From Nectonema munidae (Eukaryota > Nematomorpha > Nectonematoida > Nectonematidae): DNA of 64,000 bases. Location of the stretch: assembly GCA_030549495.1 (NCBI GenBank), contig JAUIRK010001040.1, positions 744,001 through 808,000 on the forward strand. Direction: 5' to 3'. The notes below the pieces were generated by a model that did not search any database, was not told the DNA's origin, and worked only from the letters and a program-made list of their open reading frames with translations. This document shows, piece after piece, positions 54,936 through 64,000 of the stretch (its first letter is position 1; the number at the start of each line of letters is the position of its first letter). Position numbers and translations under genes: made by a program.

Positions 54936-55539
54936 GGACAAAAAGGTCAGTAAAAAGGTGAAAAGTTATAAAGCTCTTTTTAATAAGCTAAATTTTTAAT
55001 AAACTTATAGCTTATAAAAATTTCTTAAAGCAAAAGATTTACTTTAAAAAGTTGTTAGTTCGCCTTTATGAACTAGAAAAATTTTGTTCTTTTCTGGTAA
55101 ATTTTTTGGTGTTTAAAGGTATTTCATTATTATTAATATAATAAAATTACAAAAAAATGTCTCTAGGTCGTAAAAATTTTGTTTCAAATTTTTCCAATAT
55201 TCTAGCTATAACTAGGTCTATAGATCCAGAATAAATATCCAAATTTTATAAATAAAAATGAATGAAAGAATTTTAAATTAGAGCGTACTTCACAGTGAAG
55301 GCAAAAGAATTTACTGTATTTATAAATATTAACTATATAGAACGTTAATATCTATCCAAAAAGAATCTAATCTATTGGTGAAAATATTCAGAGATGAAGA
55401 TTTCGGCAAAAAAATCGGGCAATCAATTCTAATAATTTGTTATCGGTTGGAAAAAAAGTGTCTTGGATAAGATTTTTTACAGTAAGACTTTTGAAATTTG
55501 TAAATATGGAATCTCTGTCCTCTTGGTGAGTATTCAGGT
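54936..55539. other. No feature seen
   Basis: AT-rich. Confidence 0.3.
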
Positions 55540-56187
55540 AGGATTTTGAAATTTATCTTCTTCTTCATGTTAAGAATTGTTTTCACTGAACTGATGTCTC
55601 TTTTTCTCCATTAATACTTCATAGAAGGCAAGTTTAATTTTTCATTGTAATCCAAGTTTGTCAATTCAATAATCTTTTTAACAATATTTTTTTGATCCCT
55701 TTCAATATTGGCAATATCATAAGCGTGAGTTGAGAAAGCTATACTAATACCATATTCAAAGATATGTCTTATTAGAGTTTTAAAGAGAAGTTGTGGTGTA
55801 GTGATGTTAAATAGGGAAAAAATAAGAAAAACTGAAAAAGCTTTCGTTACTCTGCTATGGTTGGAAGGAATGATTGGAGAGTTGGTGATGATTCCTAGAT
55901 CAACTTTTTACTCAACTTTCTTTAACTTATGACCTCATTTATACACGAGTGAAAGATTTTTAATAAGGGGAGTTGTAAATTGGATGCAACAATTTCTTCA
56001 AACATATTATATACTTTAATGTCATCAGCAAATACTGTACAATTCTATTGGTAACAAGCTTTTGATATGAATAACATCCGTTGATAACTATCATTTGTTT
56101 CCTATTTTCTATAAATTCGAGTAAGCTTCTTAGTAAATCTTCACTAATCCTAAATGATTTCTGCTTCCAAAAATAAAGAACTTCCAA
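55540..56187 (-). mobile_element. LINE remnant, reverse-transcriptase fragments
   Basis: Minus strand, from 56187: FRISEDLLRSLLEFIENRKQ and MIVINGCYSYQKLVTN correspond to the RT 'L..WI..FL.NR.Q.V.ING' segment. Lower down, GISIAFSTHAYDIANIERDQ and KNIVKKIIELTNLDYNEKLN match the 'YG...W.P....I..IE.IQ...TK.I......Y..RL..L' segment. The intervening catalytic part is missing or scrambled. Confidence 0.6.
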
Positions 56188-56590
56188 AAAAAATGAGTGG
56201 GAAAATTACAAGAACATGATAAAATTTAATTGGAAAATGAGAACTTATATATAACTTTTTTAGATATTTTTTGATAATAATGAACATACAATTATTGACA
56301 TATTGTCTTTGCCAATATTGACATCATTTATTTTTATTTTCATCTCATCGGCAACAATGGCGATTTTGAGTGAGTTAGTTAGATTCCTATTTAATTAGTT
56401 AGTATTCTTGAAATTAATAATATAATTTTTCGGAAATACCCTAGGGCCCCCTAGGGTGATCAAAAATTGACCAAAACTTATAAACATGTAGTTTTTAAAA
56501 ATTTTCATGAAATAAAAAAATGTTGTATTATAATAAAAATAATGTAAGAAAAATAATTTTATCCATAAAATTTGAGTCGTTTGTCATTAA
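56188..56590. other. No feature seen
   Basis: AT-rich apart from CCCTAGGGCCCCCTAGGG (56439-56456), a short palindromic GC patch. Confidence 0.3.
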
Positions 56591-56780
56591 TTTTTTAATA
56601 TTAAAAAGTTTTCCTTTAAATTTTTGTCTTTTCACAGTATTTTTTTTCAATTTTTGCAAAGGTTCTAACAAATTAAAACATTTTAAACATAAAATAGATT
56701 TTATTCACCAAAGGAAAAATTATTGATCTTGTATTTAATCAAAAAATTGATTACATTGAACTAAAAATGTTCAGTTTTTA
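56591..56780. repeat. 190-bp direct duplication, left copy
   Basis: From TTTTTTAATATTAAAAAG to AAATGTTCAGTTTT. Recurs at 57948-58138 with only one- or two-base indels, exactly flanking the palindromic block. Confidence 0.9.
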
Positions 56781-56794
56781 AAAATAAAAAAAAA

Positions 56795-57947
56795 CTAGCC
56801 GGTCCCGTGGTCGTTTCTCGCTTCGCTCGAAACATAGGATTCTTTTTAGTGTGTATATTGAGTTGCTAATTCAAATTCGCTTCGCTCGAAACGACCACGG
56901 GACCGGCTAGTTTTTTTTTGTTTAGGCTGCGCTCGAAACATAGGATTCTTGGTAGTGTGTATTTTGAGTTGCTAATAGTGTTATATGGTATGGTGATCAG
57001 TTTTTAGAATATTTGTACCTTTTCTGTGTATTTTTCTATTACACCATATAAAAATACAGTCGAAATATCTTTTGTATGTATTTTTATATGGTGTAATAGA
57101 AAAATGCACAGAAAAGATACAATTATTCTAAAAACTGACCACCAGACCATATAACACTATTAGAAACTCAAAATACCCATTACCCAGAATCCTATGTTTC
57201 AAGTGTAGCCTAAACAAAAAAAACTAGCCGGTCCCGTGGTCGTTTCGAGCGAAGCGAATTTGAATTAGCAACTCAATATACACACTACCCAGAATCCTAT
57301 GTTTCGAGCGCAGCGAGAAACGACCACGGGACCGGCTAGTCTATATTATAATAAGCTAGCGTCTGTGTGTCTGTCGCTGGAAGCATTCTCATTGGTTGAA
57401 ATTATTTATATATGTGTTTTGTGTGTATTTTTATATGGTGTGATGAGTTTATATGTGTGTATTTGTTTGAAGCATTTTGATTGGTTGAAATTATTTATAT
57501 ATGTTTTGTGTATATATTTGTTTGAAGCATTCTGATTGGTTGAAATACCTTTTGTATGTATTTTATATGGTGTAATAGAAAAATACACAGAAAAGGTACA
57601 AATATTCTAAAAACTGATTACCATACCATATAACACTACTAGCAACTCAAAATACACACTACAAGAATTCTATGTTTCGAGCGTAGCCTAAACAATAAAA
57701 AACTAGCCGGTCCCGTGGTCGTTTTGAGCGAAGCGAATTTGAATTAGCAACTCAATATACACACTACCCAGAATCCTATGTTTCGAGCGTAGTCTAAACA
57801 AAAAAAACTAGCCGGTCCCGTGGTCGTTTTGAGCGAAGCGAATTTGAATTAGCAACTCAATATACACACTACCCAGAATCCTATGTTTCGAGCGCAGCGA
57901 GAAACACTGTTTCGAGCGAAGCGAGAAACGACCACGGGACCGGCTAG
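56795..57947. repeat. Second block of palindromic CTAG repeats
   Basis: Copies at 56795-56910, 57224-57339, about 57703-57800 (partial) and 57808-57947. Between them are the same spacers as at 13.4-16.1 kb (TAGTGTTATATGGTATGG, ACACCATATAAAA, CCAATCAGAATGCTTC), here mostly in opposite orientation, including a large inverted arrangement centred near 57060. No coding capacity. Confidence 0.85.
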
Positions 57948-58138
57948 TTTTTTAATATTAAAAAGTTTTCCTTTAAATTTTTGTCTTTTCACAGTATTTT
58001 TTTTTCAATTTTTGCAAAGGTTCTAACAAATTAAAACATTTTAAACATAAAATAGATTTTATTCACCAAAGGAAAAATTATTGATCTTGTATTTAATCAA
58101 AAAATTGATTACATTGAACTAAAAAATGTTCAGTTTTA
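57948..58138. repeat. 190-bp direct duplication, right copy
   Basis: Abuts the last CTAG of the palindromic block at 57947 and matches 56591-56780. Confidence 0.9.
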
Positions 58139-59252
58139 TTTCAAAAACTTACTCATCAGAGACAGATCATGATGAAAATGAAACGCCTGGGCGATTTTAT
58201 AACATTTTTTTTCTAAAATCTTTTTTTGTGAATATTCAATTAGTGAAAGCATTGAGAATGGAAGCCCATCTAGAGTATTACTCCTAGATTCAAGTCTGCA
58301 CTGATATGCTTAAAATTGGAAGGAGTGATCGCCTCATCTTTAAAATCCGGGACTGATACTCATTATATGATTTTGAAAGGTTTATCTGAGTGTTTCCCAA
58401 CCTTTTGCTACTCAACTCCCCTTAGACGACATTATTTCAAAGAAACAACCCATACTCTTTAAAATAAATAAAATGCAGAGAAAACTTGAAAATTTTTCTT
58501 GAAAAAATATAAAAACTCTCTCCAATTTATTAACGCCATTAAATTTTAAAACTAAAAGTTAAATTAAGTTTAATTTTTGTAATTTTAAACGCCATGAAAG
58601 AATAATGTAAAATATTTTGATTAAAATTCCGTATTTTCCCCAAATTTCAAGATCCTTCTTTCCATGTGGGCCCTAAGTTTTTCTTTTATCTTCCAAAATT
58701 TAATATTATGTTAAATAAATTAAATTAGGAGCATGACATTCTCCATATGTTATTTCAATATTATTTATTTTATTTTTTTTAATTCACTGGAAATAAAAAG
58801 TGATTACGCAGTAACGACTTTGCATATTAGACACTGTAGCAATACTTATACTTTACTATTCTTGGTAATTAATATACGACTGTACTAGATTAAATTTATA
58901 CTAACAAAATTACTTTTTCTTTTCTATGCAAAAATTGTCGTTGAAGTTCTAGAAATAAAGACAAAAAACTTTGAATGAGGTGAAAGATCTGACTCAAAAT
59001 GTCAATTTAAAAGATAGCTTATTAAGTTCTTTTTATATATGATGAAGATAGTATACAAATATTGATATCGCTGATATATTAAGAAAATATTCACTTTTTT
59101 AAAATAAACTGATTAAAATTTTTATCTAGAGAAAAATAAAGTATGAAAAATTTACTGATAAAAACATTTAAAAAAAAAGAGAAAAAAAAGTTTTTGTATT
59201 TCTCTATTTGAAAAAAATTGGTCTTTTTTGATTATTCATCATAATTTTTATA
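58139..59252. other. No gene; hAT-like terminus near 58391
   Basis: GAGTGTTTCCCAACCTTTTG (about 58391) resembles the start of a hAT-type MITE; no right end recognised. The remainder is AT-rich. Confidence 0.3.
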
Positions 59253-59833
59253 GAATTCAATTATTATTAGAAACTTTGAATGCATACTCCTCTTTCGTTG
59301 ATGCAGCCGACAAAACAAATATTTATTTAGTCACTCAGTTCAAATTTTTTATTAAATATTTAGAAAATTTTCTTCTTTTTGTCAAAATTACAGAATTATT
59401 TTGCTGTTTCCAAAGTTGAATATGCATATTTCAACGTAGTTCTTAAATTAATTTCCTATTTTAATTAAAACTTTTGGTAGAAAAGTTTCAGAAATTTTCT
59501 GTTTTAATTAATTAAAAAAGTTTCTAAACTCTGGGGAATGCTATATATAACATTTGTATTCTTAACAATAAAGAATTTTTAACACTTGAACTCAAGAAGA
59601 AGAGAAGATGAAAATAAATTTTTGTTTTGACAGACACTTTTTTCTTCAAGTTCTTCAAGCCGTCTTCCTCTTACACTCCCACGGCATCATTCACAACAAC
59701 ATCAATTTAAATTCCTTCATCATTCCCAATCAAACTTCAAATGTCAAACTTTGTGATACCTCTCTTCTGGAAGTGATGAAGCCTTTGAATGATATCAACT
59801 CTTCATCCCCCAATTTTGAACTTTTTCTGCCGG
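59253..59833 (+). CDS. Protein-kinase-like exons, probable pseudokinase
   Basis: Exon-like piece 1 starts after an acceptor TTTTTATAG at 59252 and reads IQLLLETLNAYSSFVDAADK then TNIYLVTQF, matching kinase strands beta4-beta5 (hinge 'YLVTxF'). Piece 2, 59634-59833, has a strong acceptor (TTTTGTTTTGACAG) and a donor CCGG|GTATCT, phase 2 in and 1 out. It reads FLQVLQAVFLLHSHGIIHNN then INLNSFIIPNQ and VKLCDTSLLEVM. The catalytic loop HRDxKxxN is HNNxNxxS and DFG is DTS, so catalysis is unlikely. SCYL-type pseudokinases also carry HNN in the loop, but orthology is not claimed. A donor joining piece 1 to piece 2 in phase was not found, and the rest of the C-lobe is missing, so this may be a partial or decayed gene. 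Confidence 0.5.
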
Positions 59834-60759
59834 GTATCTATTGTGAATTTTGTGTATGCAAGTCGCAATACTTTTTGTTGTTATCATTTACATTCTTCAC
59901 CCATTAAGACACGCGTCGGCAAACTTTTCCAATCCTTACCCCAAAATACATTTATCCATCCCGACCATACCTCATTGATTTGAAAGAAATAAAATTCTAG
60001 ATTCTTGAACTTATTTTCCACGTATATGAAAAATACAATTATAATTTATTGATTTTGTATTATCCAAAGTATATAAGTGTATTATTATAAAACAAAGATT
60101 GAGATAAACTAATTCAGAATTTCACTATGATATAATTTTTAGAAATTTTTCACGTGAAAGAAAAGTCGTATAAACTTCGCTCACATAAAGGTGGCAAGTT
60201 TGAAAGGGGAATATATCCACGGTTGGCACTTCTTCGAAGGAGAAGGCGGAAAACAAAAGTTATATAGTTAATAACATTAAAATAACTTTTAGTTATTCAT
60301 AGAATAGGAGTTTATTGCTAGAAATAAGAATAAACTCTTAAAAATTGTCATCAAATCTGACAGAGGTCCATTTTCACGCTGTCATTATTAAAGTTATATA
60401 TAATTTTAAAATTGTCTTTAATATTCTTTAAAAAATGTATTTTAGAAATTTTTTAATCATAAAAAATCAACTGACCACAAGCTTTGAACAAATAAATTAA
60501 TATGTAATTGAAAGGCGACGCAATGAAACTTTTGCTATGAGTCGCTAAATAGACTTGTGAGGTGCCTGGTTTAGGAAATGTCACTTTTACCCAAATTGAG
60601 ACTATTTACTCCGGTTTGCTTTTTCCTTCATTAATCTTCCAACGCTTTAGTTTTCGGAATCAAATCATCTGTTTATATTCTCAATCGATTCTTATATAAC
60701 TTAAAGCTTATCATTTTTATTCGACATTGACTCGTAGTGTTATTTTTGTTATTTCAGCT
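59834..60759. other. Probable intron
   Basis: AT-rich sequence with no other feature seen. Confidence 0.3.
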
Positions 60760-60892
60760 TTCACAACCTCATTACAGATCGTAAAAAATTCACCCCTTAC
60801 CTTCATACAAGTACATTTGGTCAAGCCCGAGACTATCAGCATATCTATATTAATCCTTTGAGCATCAACGTGATCCCCGTCTCACAGAAATG
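60760..60892 (+). CDS. Candidate terminal exon whose end lies in a MITE
   Basis: After an acceptor TTGTTATTTCAG (ending 60759) one frame (phase 2) reads FHNLITDRKKFTPYLHTSTF, then GQARDYQHIYI, and continues into the TTAA MITE, where it meets TGA at about 60892. A phase-1 reading, which would fit the kinase-like donor at 59833, is also open for about 32 codons (FTTSLQIVKNSPLTFIQVHL). Both cannot be real. If genuine, the MITE supplies the stop codon. Low confidence. Confidence 0.25.
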
Positions 60893-60977
60893 AAATCGTC
60901 TGTTTTAAATATATAAAATTTTATTGAAAAAGAAAGCAGGCGTTTAATCTCAAAAATCCTAGTGCTCCAACGGTTAA
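60850..60977. mobile_element. TTAA-flanked MITE, subfamily 3
   Basis: TTAATCCTTTGAGCA at the left and TGCTCCAACGGTTAA at the right are inverted repeats with one mismatch region. Interior CATTGAAAAAGAAA-like sequence and CGTCTG match the relic at 1253-1380. Confidence 0.65.
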
Positions 60978-61317
60978 AGTCCATCCCCTACATTCCTGAT
61001 ACAATTATTGATGTTGATAACACTTGTTACCCGTTCCACAATCCCAGACGTGTTGATTCGCTTTTCGATGGAACTAATATTTATATATTTTGCATATACT
61101 AATAAATGTTAGTAAGATAAGTTAGATGGAGTTTTGTTAAAGCTGACTAATAATAATTGACTTCGAATAAAAGATATCGTAGTTTACTTTAATTAAAAAA
61201 AACTACCAATGAAATAAAAAGAATAAAAAATGTTAAGGTAATAGAAGAACACAATTAATAATTATTAATTTCAGTGTACACTAACAAGATTTTCAAATTT
61301 CATCAAAGAATTTTAAT
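60978..61317. other. No feature seen
   Basis: AT-rich spacer. Confidence 0.3.
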
Positions 61318-61475
61318 GGGGCCGTGCGTATGGTTGGTTAAATACTAGGTTTCGATAACTTAGAGTCTTTGGTTCGATACATAGCATCAAGCCTCCTTTT
61401 CACATAGTTCGATACAAGAGGCACACTTCTACCTTCTCGATGAAAATACCCAATAATACCTTTACCTTTCAAGTG
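61318..61475 (+). mobile_element. tRNA-derived SINE
   Basis: A-box-like TGGTTAAATACTAGG, B-box-like GGTTCGATAC (61371-61380), then CATCAAGCCTCC, ACCTTCTCGATGAAAATACC and a CCTTTACCTTT tail. Same family as 12868-13015, more diverged. Confidence 0.7.
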
Positions 61476-61510
61476 TGTAATGTAGTGGTGAAACTCTATA
61501 TATTTGTATT

Positions 61511-61600
61511 CATTTATTATCCAGGCCTGTACGCAGGAAATTGGGGATGCCGGAGGGAGGGGGGAGGGGGGGGGGGTTCCTAAAATTTCTATTAAAGCTG
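61511..61600. repeat. G-rich dispersed repeat fragment
   Basis: GGCCTGTACGCAGG followed by a G-run of more than twenty bases broken by single A. Comparable C/G-rich patches end several repeats in this window. Confidence 0.4.
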
Positions 61601-64000
61601 ACTGAGTGTTATCTAAGATTACTGTGTAAATCTATAAGATAAGAGTTATTCTAAGATCATTATTAATGACAAGGGGAAGGGGCTGTTATATATATTATAC
61701 TTATAAATAGATAATCATAAATATAATATTAATAAAGAAATATATATAATATCAATACTATAATAAATAGGCAATTTGTCTAATAAATACTTATACAGAG
61801 TGTATTTGGTTTTTATTGATAAAGTCCTTATTAAAATATATATGGTGTTTTAATCATATTTAAATTTTAAGACCTAAAGGCATGTGGCGTTATTCTATCC
61901 CTTCTATTGTACGGAGAAAGTGTTTATAAAGATGCTTCTTCTTCTTCTTTATCGAAAAGACGATCAAAAGAGATCCTTGCATCACATAAGGTTTTTTTAA
62001 TCTCATATTACTTTTCCGACATTTTTTTTATTAAGATGGACAAGGAGGTATATTCTATCTGGTATATATAAACATAAAATGTGAGTGATGAAGAGAAACA
62101 ACAGTTCTTTGCACAGTGTCCCTCTCTGGTACATACTTATCAGCGACGCTTTGCACATTCGATTCAGCCGTTTAAGCCATGTTTAATAGCAGAATGCATT
62201 TGCAAGCACAGTGTACAAAATTTTAAAATTGTTCATTCCAAATGTTAAAATAGCATGGAAGAGAAGTCAATATTTTTATTTTTTTGACATGGAATTTTGC
62301 GCTTGACCGTTCAAGAAAACGAGCGAGATTGTCTAGAAATTTCAGTCAAATATTCATAAACCTTATTTTTGCTAATTAAATGATAGACTCCTCTCTTTTT
62401 GTCACATCTTTTTTAAGTATTTATATTCCCATTTTTCGTTCCCCTTTCATCTATCTTCTTTTACTAAATCCGCATTTCTCTTTTTTATTTAATTTTTATC
62501 TCTGTTACTTATTGTAATATTCAATGTACTTGAATTGTAATCCAGTTCTACCTCTTTTCTGTATTGATGGTTGTGGTATTAACTAAAACAAGAGAATAAT
62601 TCATAGTAAAGGAATTTTTGTCACTAAATGTCTATTAAGAAATAACTTACCTCTACTTGGAATCGAACCACAGTGCTTTGAATTTTGCTTCGAACTACAC
62701 TAATCGTGGGAAAGATATGGGTGGAAAAAATTTTGCATAGCTAATTTTTTATATCAATTTTATATTCAGAATTGTTTCCTTTCCTCCTTCAAATAATCTC
62801 TCTTTTTAGCACTTATCGCAGGCTTAGCATTCTAATTTCAATCAGTTACACATTGGATGGCTGAAGGACTGGTCTTACCCTTGTCGGGATATCAACTACT
62901 TGTGTCTAGTAGCTGGTTGATTTAGTTAGCGTTAGTATTGAAAAATAACCAAAAATTAAAAACCGGTTTGTTAACATAAAAATATTTTAAAACCAGTAAA
63001 AATCGGTTTTGATGTAAATATAATACCCAAGTAAATATAATATAAACTGGTTTTTTTTTAATTAATAAATAAATATGTTTGCAGAGTTAAAATACCTTAA
63101 ATTCTTAGAAACCATGAAACATTCAATATTCTTTAAGCATATTTAAATAAAGAGTTGAAATAAATATTCTGCAAAAGAAAAACTCTTTCGCTTTCAACAC
63201 TTGATGGTTGTATTGAGCAAAATTTAGCAAATCAAAATTTTCATCTAGATGTAGCTTCACAAATTTTAAATTTCGCGTTCAAATGCACCAGATCCGAATG
63301 TTACATTTATCCATGACATTCGATAAATATTTGTTCTTCAGTACAAAGGTGAGATTCTTAAAAATTCAAAGTTTCATTGATCTATCAGTTTTAAGTGAAT
63401 TATTATCCTTAGAGTATACAAACTTTATAAAAATTACAAAGGAAGTAGTTTCAGCTAATTTTTAGAAAAGAATCCAATCTTCAAAAAACATTCCTTTTAA
63501 GCGCGTATACGTTAAACTTTATCAGTACACTTTTTAGGCATAATATATCGATCCACAATATAAAGATGACTGCCCCATCAAACCTTGCAATCTAAAATCA
63601 TTTTATTCTTCTTCTTTAAAAAGACTTTTTAAAGTATTTATATTCTTCTAACCTTTAATTTTCATGAAATTAGTTTAGTATAAATATAATTAAAAACATA
63701 ATGAATTATTATATAGGTATATATACAAATTAAAACCATTAAAAATGAAATGTTTGTCGATTTGGAATAATCTCGGTTTCAAGTTTCCATTTTTAGTTAT
63801 AATGAAGATTTTAAATACCGAATTTTTATAACCGCTTTCAACACTCGTTAGCGTATATGAGAAGGCTTCGTTTTTGTTTACTTTTTTAGAGAAAATGACC
63901 CAGCATAATATGGTAGTAAGGTAAATTTAACTTATTAAGCATATTAAAAATCATCAGGAAACAAAAAAACATTTTTTTCAAAAACGTTAAAATCGTCTGG
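61601..64000. other. No recognised gene; tRNA-like B box at 62659-62669
   Basis: AT-rich. GGAATCGAACC at 62659-62669 is a minus-strand B box with tRNA-like surroundings, probably a SINE fragment. A plus-strand frame at 63283-63465 is unassigned. Confidence 0.3.

Noticed and set aside
63061-63465. Frame with a faint likeness to a hAT C-terminal segment
   Set aside because: The similarity is a few residues only, with no supporting termini or core motifs.

Overview
The window is AT-rich (about 70 % by eye) eukaryotic nuclear DNA, most likely from an invertebrate animal. Candidate exons are short, have GT/AG borders and sit in long AT-rich introns. The repeats are animal types: hAT, MULE, TTAA-flanked MITEs, tRNA-derived SINEs and CR1/Jockey- and RNase H-type LINEs. 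An arthropod such as a parasitic copepod would fit, but nothing here fixes the species. No rRNA, CRISPR or bacterial-type operon was seen.

Host genes are sparse and partial. The best is a minus-strand gene with three exons (12769 down to 11186). Its splice phases agree across both introns, it ends at a stop overlapped by AATAAA, and two exons each carry one in-frame TGA. Other exon candidates are a first exon at 18327-18447 (+), a last exon at 17716-17886 (+), internal exons at 41134-41270 (+) and 53225-53302 (+), and protein-kinase-like exons at 59253-59833 (+) whose catalytic motifs are degenerate. Several short single-exon frames are listed at low confidence.

Mobile DNA dominates. 1.1-1.4 kb: TTAA-flanked MITEs. 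7.3-9.9 kb: a 2.4-kb hAT transposon with terminal repeats and an 8-bp target duplication, inserted into a tRNA-derived SINE. 13.4-16.1 kb and 56.8-57.9 kb: blocks of a palindromic repeat beginning CTAGCCGGTCCCGTGG, the second flanked by a 190-bp direct duplication. 21-27.5 kb: a decayed MULE-type element with an OTU-like protease frame, split by a 4.27-kb element with a 9-bp target duplication. 28-33.2 kb: three LINE remnants. 33.6-36.2 kb: a decayed BED-type hAT. 38.8-42.4 kb: two foldback-like elements. 43.4-48 kb: an apparently intact two-ORF LINE. 48.8-50.9 kb and 55.5-56.2 kb: further LINE remnants. 54.3-54.9 kb: a hAT-type MITE carrying a nested TTAA MITE.

The sequence does not show one unified new system. 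The points most worth a second look are the TGA-containing gene, the uncharacterised exons, the palindromic repeat arrays and the nested insertions, which allow relative dating.
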